Part shown: positions 36,740 through 46,202 of the stretch, piece after piece
Layout of the letters: the number at the start of each line of letters is the position of its first letter
Position numbering within the stretch: position 1 is the stretch's first letter
Origin: Methylobacter tundripaludum SV96
GTDB taxonomy: Bacteria; Pseudomonadota; Gammaproteobacteria; Methylococcales; Methylomonadaceae
Direction of reading: 5' to 3'
DNA: 64,000 nt
Assembly (NCBI RefSeq): GCF_000190755.2
Contig: NZ_JH109152.1
Span: 2,675,576 to 2,739,575 of the forward strand
Notes under the pieces: generated by a model
Told to the model about the DNA's origin: nothing
Databases searched by the model: none
Seen by the model: only the letters and a program-made list of their open reading frames with translations
Program-made: the position numbers and the translations under genes

Positions 36740-38038
36740 ATGACTAAATTGCGCAGTGTTACCTTAAATGAGAAAACTCAGTCTTTATGCGAGTTGCCTA
36801 TTTTATCTGGAACTACGGGTCCCGATGTAGTGGACATCCAATCTCTGTATCAACAGACCGGCATGTTTACCTATGATCCCGGATTTACTTCCACGGCCAG
36901 TTGCAGTTCATCGATAACGTATATCGATGGTGAAAAAGGGATATTGCTTTATCGCGGTTACCCCATTGAGCAACTTGCAGAACATTGTACTTTTTTGGAG
37001 GTTTGCTATCTGTTGCTGAATGGCGAATTGCCCAACACTGATGAAATGCAGCAGTTCGAAGGTACCATTACCATGCATACGATGGTACATGACCAACTGA
37101 CCAATTTTTTTAAAGGCTTTCGCCGAGACGCCCACCCGATGGCCATTATGGTCGCTGTCGTTGGCGCGTTGTCAGCGTTCTATCATGACGCGCTGGACAT
37201 TAAATCTAAAAGAGATCGTGACATAAGCGCCATCCGCCTGATCGCCAAAGTGCCGACCATTGTGGCGATGTGTCATAAATACAGTACCGGCTTGCCGTTT
37301 ATGTATCCGCAAAACAAGCTGAGTTACGTTGAAAACTTTATGCGGATGATGCTTGGCACGCCGTGTGACGACTTCGAGCCCAATCCTGTCTTGGTCAAAG
37401 CGCTGGACCGGATTTTGATCCTGCATGCCGATCATGAGCAAAATGCCTCGACGTCGACAGTGCGTTTAGCGGGTTCCAGTGGCGCCAACCCTTATGCTTG
37501 CATTACTGCCGGGATTGCCTGTCTTTGGGGAGCCGCTCATGGCGGTGCCAATGAAGCTGTTCTCAACATGCTTGAGGAGATTGGCGATGTCTCGAATATT
37601 GATAAATATATAAACAAGGCCAAGGATAAAAACGATCCGTTCAGGCTTATGGGCTTCGGCCATCGGGTTTATAAAAATTATGATCCGCGTGCCAAATTAA
37701 TGCGCGAAACCTGTCATGAAGTGCTGACGGAGCTCGGTCTGCATGACGACAAGATATTTAAATTGGCGCTGGAGCTGGAGCGTATTGCTCTTGAGGATGA
37801 GTATTTCATCGAGAAAAAACTTTACCCGAACGTCGATTATTATTCGGGCATCGTGTTGCACGCATTAGGCATCCCCAGCAACATGTTTACCGCCATGTTC
37901 GCGATGGGGCGAACCGTGGGCTGGATTGCCAATTGGGATGAAATGATAGCGGATCCGGATCAAAAGATAGGGCGGCCAAGACAGCTTTATACCGGGATAA
38001 CAAGACGCGATGTACCGCAGCATATTAAAAAGGGTTAG
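36740..38038 (+). CDS. gltA: Citrate synthase (type II)
   Basis: GltA condenses acetyl-CoA with oxaloacetate. The 432-residue length is that of the NADH-sensitive hexameric type II enzymes of Gram-negative bacteria. The catalytic histidine block [15 protein letters not shown] and the earlier [15 protein letters not shown] histidine are intact, and [13 protein letters not shown] lies near the end. It follows the Entner-Doudoroff genes on the same strand, separated by a terminator-like repeat, so independent transcription is likely. Confidence 0.97.
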   Translation: MTKLRSVTLNEKTQSLCELPILSGTTGPDVVDIQSLYQQTGMFTYDPGFTSTASCSSSITYIDGEKGILLYRGYPIEQLAEHCTFLEVCYLLLNGELPNTDEMQQFEGTITMHTMVHDQLTNFFKGFRRDAHPMAIMVAVVGALSAFYHDALDIKSKRDRDISAIRLIAKVPTIVAMCHKYSTGLPFMYPQNKLSYVENFMRMMLGTPCDDFEPNPVLVKALDRILILHADHEQNASTSTVRLAGSSGANPYACITAGIACLWGAAHGGANEAVLNMLEEIGDVSNIDKYINKAKDKNDPFRLMGFGHRVYKNYDPRAKLMRETCHEVLTELGLHDDKIFKLALELERIALEDEYFIEKKLYPNVDYYSGIVLHALGIPSNMFTAMFAMGRTVGWIANWDEMIADPDQKIGRPRQLYTGITRRDVPQHIKKG

Positions 38039-38074
38039 ATCGCCCGCAAGATCAGAGCTGATTAAGGCTCAAGT

Positions 38075-38099
38075 CCCGGTAAGGGCAGTCTTTGCCGGG
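38075..38099. terminator. Possible hairpin after gltA
   Basis: CCCGGTAAGG and CTTTGCCGGG pair at eight of ten positions around a five-base loop. No T-run follows. It lies between convergent gltA and the esterase gene. Confidence 0.35.
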
Positions 38100-38137
38100 C
38101 GGTTGCAAGTAATGAATTTATCAAGCATGACTGTTCG

Positions 38138-38809
38138 TCATATAAAAATTGCATTCATAAACGCCGAAATATGTTCGATTTCTTCAACGCAAAGCCTATG
38201 TTCCATCAGGTAATCATGCCACTCAACGTTGTAGTCCATTGCTTTAAGCTTATCAAAGGCGGCTTTGCCGGATTCAACCGCTACAACGGGGTCTATGATG
38301 CCGTGAGCCATAAATATCGGTGTGCCATTATTGGCGGCTGAACGCTCGGTTTTCAGTTGATCGACGGTTGGTAAATAAGTCGACAGTGCGACGATTCCGG
38401 CCAGTTTATGCGGGTGCCTTAGGCCCGCATGAAGCGCAATGACGCCCCCTTGAGAAAACCCTGCCAATAAAATATTTTCCGATGGAATGCCCTTGTCAAT
38501 TTCCAGCTGGATCAGTGGTTCAATCAAACCGGCTGATTGATAAATGCCGTCAACATCGACTTTGCGTTCCAGCGACATCTCTAAAATATCGTACCAGGAG
38601 CGCATGGACATTCCGCCATTGACGGTAACGGGCTGGACAGGCGCATTGGGGAAGATAAAATGGATATTTGTTTCTGCGCTTAAATGCAGTTCGGGAACAA
38701 GTCCTTCGAAATCATGACCGTCCGCGCCTAATCCATGCAACCATATCACAGAGTATTTATGCGCTGCTTCAGGCTGTATTTCGATGGTGCTAAGTTGTTC
38801 GGAATTCAT
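38138..38809 (-). CDS. Carboxylesterase/phospholipase, EstB-like alpha/beta hydrolase
   Basis: The 223-residue cytosolic hydrolase has the oxyanion region WLHGLGADGHDFEGLVPEL, the nucleophile elbow GFSQGG (catalytic serine), the acid in HGIIDPVV and a late histidine in LMEHRL, in the order expected for the carboxylesterase/acyl-protein thioesterase family. It is convergent with gltA. The natural substrate is not predictable from sequence. Confidence 0.88.
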   Translation of the reverse strand: MNSEQLSTIEIQPEAAHKYSVIWLHGLGADGHDFEGLVPELHLSAETNIHFIFPNAPVQPVTVNGGMSMRSWYDILEMSLERKVDVDGIYQSAGLIEPLIQLEIDKGIPSENILLAGFSQGGVIALHAGLRHPHKLAGIVALSTYLPTVDQLKTERSAANNGTPIFMAHGIIDPVVAVESGKAAFDKLKAMDYNVEWHDYLMEHRLCVEEIEHISAFMNAIFI

Positions 38810-38848
38810 AAATTCTCCAGGATAAATAAAAATTGCAGGTAGCTTAAC

Positions 38849-39262
38849 TTAATGCCAGGGGTTGCCGTCAAATTTTGGTAAATCAGGGTTCATAGTGTCC
38901 CATGGCTGGGCATCTGCCACCCATATATCTTTTTGCGGCTGGAAAATGGCGGGATCATCAAGCGTTGCGGTGGCGACCGGCCTTATGTCGATAAAGGCGC
39001 TGTTCCTGCCGAACAGCGAGGTTCCGCATTTGGGGCAAAAAGCGCGGTAAACCGTGTGGCCGCTTGCCGCAATGGTTGCGTATTCTTTATAGTTTCCGGT
39101 TATGGCGAGGGCTGAGGCTGGAACGAACATGCCTGCAAAATAAGGCGCTCCAATCGCTTTTTGACAGGTTCGGCAATGGCAGTTGAAGCCGCCGATGGGT
39201 TTGGCCGAGATTTCATATCTGACTGCGCCGCAAAGGCAACCGCCGGTAATGGGAAGCTTCAT
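38849..39262 (-). CDS. GFA-family zinc protein (glutathione-dependent formaldehyde-activating/CENP-V fold)
   Basis: The 137-residue protein has the full set of zinc-binding motifs of the family: GGCLCGAVRYE, NCHCRTCQKAIG and FCPKCGTSLF. The prototype was proposed to join glutathione and formaldehyde, but most members have no proven activity. I chose the ATG at 39262 because AAGGAGAAC lies just upstream. The frame extends 29 codons further into a dispersed repeat, which should not be translated. Confidence 0.88.
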   Translation of the reverse strand: MKLPITGGCLCGAVRYEISAKPIGGFNCHCRTCQKAIGAPYFAGMFVPASALAITGNYKEYATIAASGHTVYRAFCPKCGTSLFGRNSAFIDIRPVATATLDDPAIFQPQKDIWVADAQPWDTMNPDLPKFDGNPWH

Positions 39263-39274
39263 GTTGTTCTCCTT

Positions 39275-39355
39275 CGACTGCGTGGGCAGGTATTTTTTCT
39301 CCATGCAAAATTTGCATTTACCACATCCCTGTGGGTTATGCAGGAGCAATTGCCG
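39275..39355. repeat. 81-bp copy of the dispersed 46-95 bp element upstream of the GFA gene
   Basis: On the minus strand it begins CGGCAATTGCTCCTGC, contains ACCCACAGGGATGTGG like the long copy at 20665, and ends CGCAGTCG. The ribosome-binding site of the GFA gene starts right at its end. Confidence 0.8.
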
Positions 39356-39432
39356 AGAAGATTTGTCGGCAAATCTTAGTACAATAGAACGGACACACCT
39401 AAACTCTGTTTAACAACACCAAATCATAAACA

Positions 39433-39747
39433 ATGCTGGATGATCTTATTTTAATAGCTTTATTGCTGGGCGCATACCTGTACTGGTTTAACGGGCAGCA
39501 GGTGAAGGAGGTTGCGCTTAAGGCAGTCAGGGCGAATTGCTTGAACCTGGAAGTCCAGATGCTGGATGAGTATGTTGCCCTAAACAGCATCCGGTTAAAA
39601 AGAGATCCAGCAGGAAAAATGCGGGTGCGACGGATATTTTTGTTTGAATTTTCTTCAACCGGAAATGAACGTTATAACGGTATTTGCATTATGCTGGGAC
39701 GACGGGTCGAGTCTATTCAGATGGAGCCATACCGGTTTGACGGTTGA
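39433..39747 (+). CDS. DUF3301 membrane-anchored protein
   Basis: The 104-residue protein has one N-terminal membrane helix (LDDLILIALLLGAYLYW) and a cytoplasmic domain matching DUF3301: QMLDEYVALNSIRLKRD, RRIFLFEFSSTGNERYNG and a final MEPYRF. The family is common in Gammaproteobacteria and its function is unknown. It lies upstream of the zinc-ribbon gene on the same strand. Confidence 0.85.
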   Translation: MLDDLILIALLLGAYLYWFNGQQVKEVALKAVRANCLNLEVQMLDEYVALNSIRLKRDPAGKMRVRRIFLFEFSSTGNERYNGICIMLGRRVESIQMEPYRFDG

Positions 39748-39858
39748 ATGGGGCTATATGTAATACCTGCATTGCCTATGCGGATGTAGGTAAGGGGTTA
39801 GGCAGGAGTAGCGGTGTGCCGAAGAATTCTGAAGAAATGGTTTTTTGTGGAGGATTAA

Positions 39859-40146
39859 ATGAATAAATGTTCAGTATGTGGTCATGAGCGTAATGACCGC
39901 GATATGAAATGTCCGGAATGCGGCAGTTTCTACTCAAAAATTGCCGAGATTATTGCCGAACAGGAAGCGCGGGAGGAAATGCAGACATTTCGTGGTCGAT
40001 GTAAAAAAATCCTAAACTCGGATGATGTTAAGCAGGAAGCGCTGTCCGAACTGAAGCTGATGTGGGCGGGGCTGACTAAAAAAGGCGTGTTTGCGCTTTT
40101 TGTGATTTTCGTCTTTGTCTTTGCCTTGGTCGTTTCTGTTTTGTAG
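39859..40146 (+). CDS. Zinc-ribbon protein with C-terminal membrane helix
   Basis: The 95-residue protein begins with a zinc ribbon (C4, C7, C18, C21; CSVCG and CPECG), continues as a charged helical segment and ends in one transmembrane helix (VFALFVIFVFVFALVVSVL). A strong GGAGG site precedes the ATG. It is probably a tail-anchored inner-membrane protein. No known family is recognised. Confidence 0.78.
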   Translation: MNKCSVCGHERNDRDMKCPECGSFYSKIAEIIAEQEAREEMQTFRGRCKKILNSDDVKQEALSELKLMWAGLTKKGVFALFVIFVFVFALVVSVL

Positions 40147-40250
40147 TCATCATTAAACAGGAGGGCGACCCGCTTAATCGGCGTGTGGGAGAGTGGCGGC
40201 CGTTTAGCGCCTGTTAGCCCGCGTGCCGGTTAAGCTGTTAGTTCTCAAAC

Positions 40251-40265
40251 AGCTTAACTTAAGGC
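40251..40265. repeat. 15-bp word shared with 44863-44877
   Basis: AGCTTAACTTAAGGC occurs here and upstream of pilD, with weak similarity (CTGA..TTGA) continuing on the right. A shorter relative lies at 38838 near the end of the GFA gene. Confidence 0.4.
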
Positions 40266-40293
40266 ATTGCGTCTGAAATTGACCGCGAAGGCG

Positions 40294-40617
40294 TTATCTT
40301 TCCAGCAGATCGAGCTTGCCTTCTTTACCATTCCACTCATCAGCCTCAGGTAAAGCCGGCTTTACATCCGTAATAACAGGCCATTGTTTGGCTAGTTCTG
40401 CATTTAATGCGATAAAAACTTCTTGTCCTTCCGGCAATTCATCTTCTGCAAAAATTGCGTTGGCAGGGCATTCAGGTTCGCATAACGTGCAATCAATACA
40501 TTCATCAGGATCAATAACCAGAAAGTTAGGGCCTTCATGAAAGCAATCTACAGGGCATACATCTACACAATCAGTAAATTTGCATTTAATACAGTTTTCG
40601 GTGACTACAAAAGTCAT
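40294..40617 (-). CDS. fdxA: Seven-iron ferredoxin (3Fe-4S + 4Fe-4S)
   Basis: The 107-residue ferredoxin has cysteines 9, 12, 17, 21 and 25 in the first half and 40, 43, 46 and 50 in the second. This matches the Azotobacter-type 7Fe ferredoxin, in which one motif holds a 3Fe-4S and the other a 4Fe-4S cluster. The long C-terminal tail is also typical. I chose the ATG at 40617 (MTFVVTENC), the family start; the frame extends four codons upstream. Confidence 0.95.
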   Translation of the reverse strand: MTFVVTENCIKCKFTDCVDVCPVDCFHEGPNFLVIDPDECIDCTLCEPECPANAIFAEDELPEGQEVFIALNAELAKQWPVITDVKPALPEADEWNGKEGKLDLLER

Positions 40618-40745
40618 AATTATTACCAAGAAAGTTGATTTTTAATTTAGGGCGTTATTCTAGCAGAAAGAATTGCACGATTGAATGCCAAGTTTGTTAA
40701 AGGCATCATTTAGCCGGGTTTGATGCGATTGTGAATCTATAAAGC

Positions 40746-41432
40746 TTACTTTGCGCTTGCCGAATTAAATACAGACAAAAATATGCTTTTTTCGCCGTTG
40801 ATTTTTCGTTTTTGAACGTTTTTTAAGGCGAGTCTTGCTTCGGTTTTAAGTTGATTGTCGGCATAAAGTTGTTCAGTACGGGCCGGAGCCGCGGTTGCCC
40901 TTTCAAAATAAAGGGCCGCCTCGTTGGGTTTGTTATGTAGCAACAAAAATTCGCCGTAAAAATAGTTGGCATCAATGCCGTCAGGATTGATCTTCAGCGC
41001 GGCTTCCAGCATTTGTTTGGCGGCGTCGTCATCGCCGAATGAGATAGGCCATTTGGGCACCATGTAATATAGCGTACCCAATGTTACATAAGCCGATCCG
41101 CCCATGGTTTTCGGGTTTATTTTGATGGCTTTGATTAGTAAATCACGGGCCTCATGGATGGCGCCAAGCGCAGAAAAAGCATCTTGTTGTTCGGCATAAG
41201 TCGCCTTTAGCACGGCCTGCCAGAAAATGGGTTCGGCGGCATTCGGATATTGCCGGGCCAAGGTCGCAGCCTTATCGAGCAGTTGAACATAAGCCGGCCC
41301 TTGTTTGCTTTTGGGCATGCTGTAGTAAACAGATGCCCATTCGGCTTCAATGTTTTTTAAAGAGTCTTTAAAGCTCTCCGCAAAACATTGAGTTGATAGT
41401 AGTAATAAAACAACAAAAACTAATTTTTTCAT
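40746..41432 (-). CDS. Secreted TPR-repeat protein
   Basis: From the ATG at 41432 the protein has 228 residues, with a signal peptide (KKLVFVVLLLLSTQCFA, cleavage near residue 18) and then helical pairs that look like tetratricopeptide repeats (ALGAIHEARDLLIKAIKINP, DDAAKQMLEAALKINPDGID, NEAALYFERATAAP). It is probably a periplasmic scaffold; partners are unknown. An upstream in-frame start at 41450 would place six residues before the signal peptide. Confidence 0.8.
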   Translation of the reverse strand: MKKLVFVVLLLLSTQCFAESFKDSLKNIEAEWASVYYSMPKSKQGPAYVQLLDKAATLARQYPNAAEPIFWQAVLKATYAEQQDAFSALGAIHEARDLLIKAIKINPKTMGGSAYVTLGTLYYMVPKWPISFGDDDAAKQMLEAALKINPDGIDANYFYGEFLLLHNKPNEAALYFERATAAPARTEQLYADNQLKTEARLALKNVQKRKINGEKSIFLSVFNSASAK

Positions 41433-41483
41433 GCGGAAAATATAGAACAAAACTCATAATATTTCAATATGTCTATGAAATAT

Positions 41484-41960
41484 TTAGTCTTCGCGCCATT
41501 CCGAGTAAGGATGTATCGCGAGATTGTTGTTGTAATAACGCAAATCTCCGGTGACTTCCAAGCCTAACCAGGGCGGTTTTGAAAAAGATTGTCCTGTTTC
41601 GTCCAGCTCAATTTCAGCGACTATCAAATCCTGATTATCACCTTCAAACTCATCTATTTCCCAAAGATTGGCATCATCAGTGACGAAATGACGGGTTTTT
41701 TCGATTAATGGTTTTCTGCAAAGATTATCTAATATCTCATTTGCATCAGTCATCGGAATTTCGTATTCGTATTCATGCCGGTGAGTGCCGATAGTAGCCG
41801 TTTTGATGTTCAACCAGGCATGGTCGTCGCTGATCCGAACCCTGATTGAGCTGGTTGCCTGAGAGCTTAAATAGCCCTGTCGATATTTTACCGAGTGGCT
41901 AACGTGCTTGCGCCAGTCATCGTTGGCGAGCAAAAATTTATGTTCTATTTCTATAGCCAT
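41484..41960 (-). CDS. CYTH-domain protein (triphosphate tunnel metalloenzyme)
   Basis: The 158-residue protein opens with the signature EIEHKFLL and has the ordered basic and acidic strands that line the CYTH tunnel (SSIRVRISDDHAWLNIK, YEYEIP, LWEIDEF, LIVAEIEL). Bacterial members of this size usually hydrolyse inorganic triphosphate. Start and length agree with the family. It is on the same strand as, but not clearly coupled to, the TPR gene. Confidence 0.88.
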   Translation of the reverse strand: MAIEIEHKFLLANDDWRKHVSHSVKYRQGYLSSQATSSIRVRISDDHAWLNIKTATIGTHRHEYEYEIPMTDANEILDNLCRKPLIEKTRHFVTDDANLWEIDEFEGDNQDLIVAEIELDETGQSFSKPPWLGLEVTGDLRYYNNNLAIHPYSEWRED

Positions 41961-42320
41961 GATTAGATTTCCTTATAGTGGTTGCCATAGGGCAGGTTTG
42001 GTATTTTGGTGTACGCGCATGGAAAAGGTATTCAGGTTTCTCCCGCGGTAACGTTGGCAGCAAGCGGGGTGTTAGTGTTGCTATGTCAATTGAAGGAAGG
42101 AGGACTATAAAATTACTTTGTAACGCAAGAATATTCAAGGGGCAGAGGCGTACAGCGTTGCAAAGCCAAACTTAAATATTGGGCATTTTTTAGATGAGCC
42201 CCGTCACGCCAGTCTTGTTTTGACCGGCAACCTGGGGCATTTGAAGTATAGGATTTGCAGTCGGGCGTATCTTGTCGTGCCGGTGGCGATGTTTCCACGG
42301 GATAAGGTAGGGCAGCCCGG
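41961..42320. other. Intergenic region between the CYTH gene and yacG
   Basis: These 360 bp show no supportable gene. A 65-codon plus-strand frame (41978-42175) lacks a ribosome-binding site and family resemblance. I see no hairpin with a T-run and no tRNA. Confidence 0.5.
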
Positions 42321-42527
42321 TTAATGAAAAAAAGTATCGTCCTCGCTATCGTCTTCCAATGACACTGATTGTCCGGGAATCCTCTTTTCTTCCATTGCCC
42401 ATTCTCCCAGGTCAATCAATTTACAACGTTCGGAGCAGAAGGGTTTGGATTGTTGTTCAGGAACCCAGGGTACAGAACATCCGCAGTTGGGGCATTTTAC
42501 AATGAGCGGTTTGCTGGATGACGACAT
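42321..42527 (-). CDS. yacG: DNA gyrase inhibitor YacG, zinc protein
   Basis: YacG is a small zinc protein that in E. coli binds GyrB and inhibits gyrase. The 68-residue protein has zinc ligands C12, C15, C31 and C35 (CPNC and CSERC) and the [16 protein letters not shown] segment. The acidic C-terminal tail is typical. Its ATG overlaps the zapD stop (TAATG). The order coaE-zapD-yacG is conserved in Gammaproteobacteria. Confidence 0.93.
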   Translation of the reverse strand: MSSSSKPLIVKCPNCGCSVPWVPEQQSKPFCSERCKLIDLGEWAMEEKRIPGQSVSLEDDSEDDTFFH

Positions 42528-43303
42528 TAGAAAAGACAGCAGGTTAAGGAAAAAGGAATGTCATCAGGGCTTTGTGTCGGACGTTTGTTGTCGGACGACG
42601 GCGCCATGAACCGGATGGTGCAGCGGTGTTTGCCGCCGCTGATTTCTGCAAAGCAGTGTATGGATTTATCCAGGCTTATTTTAAGCAGTTGATGGGGTTG
42701 GTTGGTGTCCAGCAAAAATTGAAAGAAGCCTGCTTCAGCAACCTCTTGGGTAGGCGAGCTGCAATTACGGATAAAATTAAGGATCAAGTCAATTGCGGTA
42801 CGAATGTCGGCAAAGGGCTTGCTCCAGTGTTCCAGGTCTTTTAATCGAATGGCTTCATCCTGTTCCAGCCAATAATGGAATTCGGGTAAATCAAAAGAGC
42901 AGGTGCCGCCAGGGATGGAGCTGCGTTGAGCTATGCTCTGGAACAGATCGCTTTCCATGACGCGGGTACCGATCTTTCCGTTGGTGGCATAAAGCTTTTT
43001 GCTGGTTTCATTTAATTTGTTAAGCAGTTCTTCCAGTTTTTGGGTGTCGACGCTCTGGTTATGGGCAATTTTATTCAGCACATTGGCGTGGCGATCCAGC
43101 TCTTTCAGTATTTCCGATTTCAGGTCATTGCGTCTGAAAATTGTCATGATGTCGAGCAGCACATTAATCGCGGCGCGTTTATCGGCGACCGTCTCCCCCG
43201 TTAAGAAATGGCTGAATTGTTGGAAAAGTTGTTCTAACCGTATGAAAACCCGGATGCGTTCATTGAGTGGAAATTCATAGGTAATAGTGGTGTTCACAGA
43301 CAA
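42527..43303 (-). CDS. zapD: Cell division protein ZapD
   Basis: ZapD bundles FtsZ filaments and supports Z-ring formation. The 258-residue protein has the family start [19 protein letters not shown], a helical domain to about residue 115 and a C-terminal beta domain ending in FSLTCC. It begins one base after the coaE stop and overlaps yacG, so the genes form one transcription unit with pilD upstream. Confidence 0.94.
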   Translation of the reverse strand: MSVNTTITYEFPLNERIRVFIRLEQLFQQFSHFLTGETVADKRAAINVLLDIMTIFRRNDLKSEILKELDRHANVLNKIAHNQSVDTQKLEELLNKLNETSKKLYATNGKIGTRVMESDLFQSIAQRSSIPGGTCSFDLPEFHYWLEQDEAIRLKDLEHWSKPFADIRTAIDLILNFIRNCSSPTQEVAEAGFFQFLLDTNQPHQLLKISLDKSIHCFAEISGGKHRCTIRFMAPSSDNKRPTQSPDDIPFSLTCCLF

Positions 43304-43304
43304 G

Positions 43305-43907
43305 TTAATCCCGGCAAGCGCTTAATGAAAGATATAAATTGTGCAGTTTTTTTACCTGTTCTGCAAGTCTATAATCAGTCGTTGAGTTATCAATCAAATC
43401 ATCGGCTTTTGCTATTCTGTATGCGCGCGATACTTGATTGTCGATTATGGATTGTATTCTTTCAATAGTCAGGTTATCCCGGATTTTAACGCGTTCGATC
43501 TGTGTTTCAACCGGGCAGTCGATAACCAGTATCCGGTCAACAAGATGAATCATGTCGGTTTCGAATAATAATGGAATACTTATAATGCAGTAGGGAGCGA
43601 CCAGCGGTTCAAGTTCCGCTTGTAAGGTTTTATAGATTAAGGGATGGAGTATCGATTCAAGTTTCTGTTTTTGCTTAAGGTCGGAAAAAACTATTTCCCT
43701 GAGATGTCGTCTGTTCAGCGAACCGTCCGGGTTCAGGACGGAGGTGCCAAATTCCTGCTGTATTCGAGCCAGTGCGGGTTGGCCTTTTTCGACCAGGCTA
43801 TGGGCTATTTGGTCGGCATCAAGCACCGGGATATTCAAGTCGGCGAAAATTTCGGCAACAGTCGATTTTCCGCAGCCTATGCCGCCGGTGAGGCCGACTT
43901 TCAGCAT
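43305..43907 (-). CDS. coaE: Dephospho-CoA kinase
   Basis: CoaE phosphorylates dephospho-CoA in the last step of coenzyme A synthesis. The 200-residue P-loop kinase has Walker A GGIGCGKSTVAE near residue 8, the DADQIAHSLVE motif and the lid region QIERVKIRDNLT. It lies four bases behind the pilD stop. The pilD-coaE-zapD-yacG order is standard. Confidence 0.96.
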   Translation of the reverse strand: MLKVGLTGGIGCGKSTVAEIFADLNIPVLDADQIAHSLVEKGQPALARIQQEFGTSVLNPDGSLNRRHLREIVFSDLKQKQKLESILHPLIYKTLQAELEPLVAPYCIISIPLLFETDMIHLVDRILVIDCPVETQIERVKIRDNLTIERIQSIIDNQVSRAYRIAKADDLIDNSTTDYRLAEQVKKLHNLYLSLSACRD

Positions 43908-43911
43908 GACC

Positions 43912-44814
43912 TTACAGGCCTACGGTGGTCAAATAGAGGTGGTTGAGGTCATTTCCCCATAACAACGCGATCCATCCGGCGGCAGCTAAATAGGGGCCGA
44001 AGGGGATGGGGACGTTATGATCGTGTTTGACAAAAATGATCATGCCCACTCCAATAACCGCGCCGACCAGTGATGATAATAAAATGATAATCGGCAAGTA
44101 CTGCCAACCCAGCCAGGCACCGAATAAAGCCAATAATTTGAAATCGCCATAGCCCATGCCTTCTTTGCCGGTTGCCAGTTTAAACAGGTGAAAGACCGCC
44201 CAAAGAGCCGTATAGCCGGCAGCAGCGCCGATGATGCTGGCGTGGGCATCGGTATATACATTAAACAGGCTCAGGCACATCCCCAGCCAAAGTAAGGGGA
44301 GGGTGATGGAGTCGGGTAATAACTGGTGGTCGACATCAATAAAAATTAACGCAATCAACGACCAAGTCAGTATCAGGGCAAAAACGGCCTGGGGCGTATA
44401 GCCGAAATGCCAAGCCACTACGATTGAGGCTAGCGCCGTGAAAGCTTCTATGATCGGATAACGCATCGAAATGCGACAGCCGCATTTTGCACATTTGCCG
44501 CTTAAAAAAAGGTAGCTGATGACCGGAATGTTCTGGTAAGGCTTGATGGGCGTGTTGCAGCTGGGGCAGCGGGATAGGGGAAGAATCAGGTTGAAGGGTT
44601 CTTCTGCCGATCCTGCATTCAGGGCGTCGTCGGCTGGTGCTGTTTCCGGGCTGATTTGCAGATAGTCCAAACACTCCTTACGCCATCCTCGTTGCATCAT
44701 TATCGGTAATCGATAGATAACAACATTGAGAAAACTGCCGACAAGCAGGCCAATAACACCGGCCAGTACCGAAAAGAGAGTGGGTATATTTAAAAGCATA
44801 CTAAGCTGTTGCAT
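43912..44814 (-). CDS. pilD: Prepilin peptidase/N-methyltransferase
   Basis: PilD is an inner-membrane aspartic protease that cleaves and methylates type IV prepilins and type II secretion pseudopilins. The 300-residue protein has about eight membrane helices, a cytosolic loop with two CxxC pairs (CPSC, CAKC) and the two catalytic aspartate motifs FIDVDHQLLPD and GMGYGDFK. pilC and pilB lie upstream on the same strand. Confidence 0.96.
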   Translation of the reverse strand: MQQLSMLLNIPTLFSVLAGVIGLLVGSFLNVVIYRLPIMMQRGWRKECLDYLQISPETAPADDALNAGSAEEPFNLILPLSRCPSCNTPIKPYQNIPVISYLFLSGKCAKCGCRISMRYPIIEAFTALASIVVAWHFGYTPQAVFALILTWSLIALIFIDVDHQLLPDSITLPLLWLGMCLSLFNVYTDAHASIIGAAAGYTALWAVFHLFKLATGKEGMGYGDFKLLALFGAWLGWQYLPIIILLSSLVGAVIGVGMIIFVKHDHNVPIPFGPYLAAAGWIALLWGNDLNHLYLTTVGL

Positions 44815-44862
44815 CTGTGTTTTCTTGAGGGTTAGTGTTCTACGGTGGGCGCTTTTGCGAGT

Positions 44863-44877
44863 AGCTTAACTTAAGGC
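44863..44877. repeat. 15-bp word shared with 40251-40265
   Basis: AGCTTAACTTAAGGC lies in the 165-bp gap between pilC and pilD, in the same orientation as at 40251. The rest of this gap shows nothing recognisable. Confidence 0.4.
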
Positions 44878-44979
44878 TGTATCGACTGAGGTTGATAGCC
44901 GCTTCTACTGGAGCAATTTAAAAACAAGACGGATGGGCCGTTATGCTGTTTAATTTGCATTTCTTGGCAGGTGAGGCAA

Positions 44980-46200
44980 TTAGCCGACCGCGGCACCCAT
45001 TTTAAATATAGGCAAATACATGGCGACAACCAGTCCGCCGACTAAAGTGCCCAAAATCACCATAATAATTGGCTCCATTAAGCTGCTCAAATTATCAACA
45101 AGATTGTCGACTTCTTCATCAAAAAAATCGGCAACTTTCAACAGCATAGAATCCATAGAACCTGATTCTTCGCCGATGGCCACCATTTGTACCACCATAT
45201 GCGGCCAAAGACCTGCTTGCTGCATGGCGAATTGAAGTCTTTGTCCGGTTGCCACCTCTTCGCGCATTTTTAAAACGGCTTCGGTGTAGATAATGTTGCC
45301 GCAGGCGCCGGCAACGGACTCCAGTGCCTCTACCAAGGGTACCCCCGCTGCTGACATGGTTGCCAAGGTTCTGGCAAAACGCGCAACAGCGGACTTGTTT
45401 AAAATGAGGCCGACTATCGGCAGTTTTAGCAGGGTTTTATCCAGGAAATGATTAAATGCTCTGGATCGCTTTTTAAAATAACCGAATGTGTAAACGATGC
45501 CGACAACAACACCGACAACGATATACCACCATGCCTGCATCCATTCGGACATATGAACAACCATTTTGGTGAAGGCGGGCAAATCTGCGCCAAAGCTTTT
45601 GAACATGTCGGCAAAAACCGGTACCACGAAAATCAGCAGGATGGTGGTGACGACAAAAGCCACGACTATGACGGCGATCGGATAGGTCAGGGCCTTTTTG
45701 ATCTTTTTCTTCATAGACTCGGTTTTTTCTTTGTAGGTGGCGATCTTATCCAGCAGTGTTTCTAATACCCCCGCCTGTTCGCCTGCGGCAACCAAGTTAC
45801 AAAATAATTCATCAAAATACAGCGGCCTTTTGTTAAGGGCTTCGGCTAAGGTGTCACCGGCTTCAATGTCGGCTTTGATGCCCAGCAGCAGAATCTCCAT
45901 GCTGGCATTGTCGTGGCCTTTGCCGACAATATCGAATGACTGAACCAAAGGCACGCCCGCTTTTAGCATGGTGGCTAATTGTCTGGCAAAAATGGCTATA
46001 TCGCCCGGCGTGATAGCCTGGACTTTTGCGCTGAATAGCGGCTTGGGTTTTTTCTTGAATGTAATAACCCGATAGCCCTGCCGCCGCAACTCGGTTTTGG
46101 CAATAATTTCGGTTTTTGCAGAGATTATTCCTCCGGTTTTCTTTTTGTTTTTATCGGTTCCCGACCAGACGAAATCGATTTGTTCAGTTTGCTCTGCCAT
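44980..46200 (-). CDS. pilC: Type IV pilus inner-membrane platform protein
   Basis: PilC (GspF family) is the platform on which PilB and PilT act. The 406-residue protein has two repeated T2SSF domains, each with the pattern FARQLATMLKAGVPLVQSFD / FARTLATMSAAGVPLVEALE, and three membrane helices (near 175, 225 and 380). pilB precedes it with two bases between stop and start. The major pilin gene is not in the window. Confidence 0.96.
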   Translation of the reverse strand: MAEQTEQIDFVWSGTDKNKKKTGGIISAKTEIIAKTELRRQGYRVITFKKKPKPLFSAKVQAITPGDIAIFARQLATMLKAGVPLVQSFDIVGKGHDNASMEILLLGIKADIEAGDTLAEALNKRPLYFDELFCNLVAAGEQAGVLETLLDKIATYKEKTESMKKKIKKALTYPIAVIVVAFVVTTILLIFVVPVFADMFKSFGADLPAFTKMVVHMSEWMQAWWYIVVGVVVGIVYTFGYFKKRSRAFNHFLDKTLLKLPIVGLILNKSAVARFARTLATMSAAGVPLVEALESVAGACGNIIYTEAVLKMREEVATGQRLQFAMQQAGLWPHMVVQMVAIGEESGSMDSMLLKVADFFDEEVDNLVDNLSSLMEPIIMVILGTLVGGLVVAMYLPIFKMGAAVG

Positions 46201-46202
46201 GT

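Noticed and set aside
41978-42175. Plus-strand 65-codon frame in the CYTH-yacG gap
   Set aside because: No ribosome-binding site or conserved motif.
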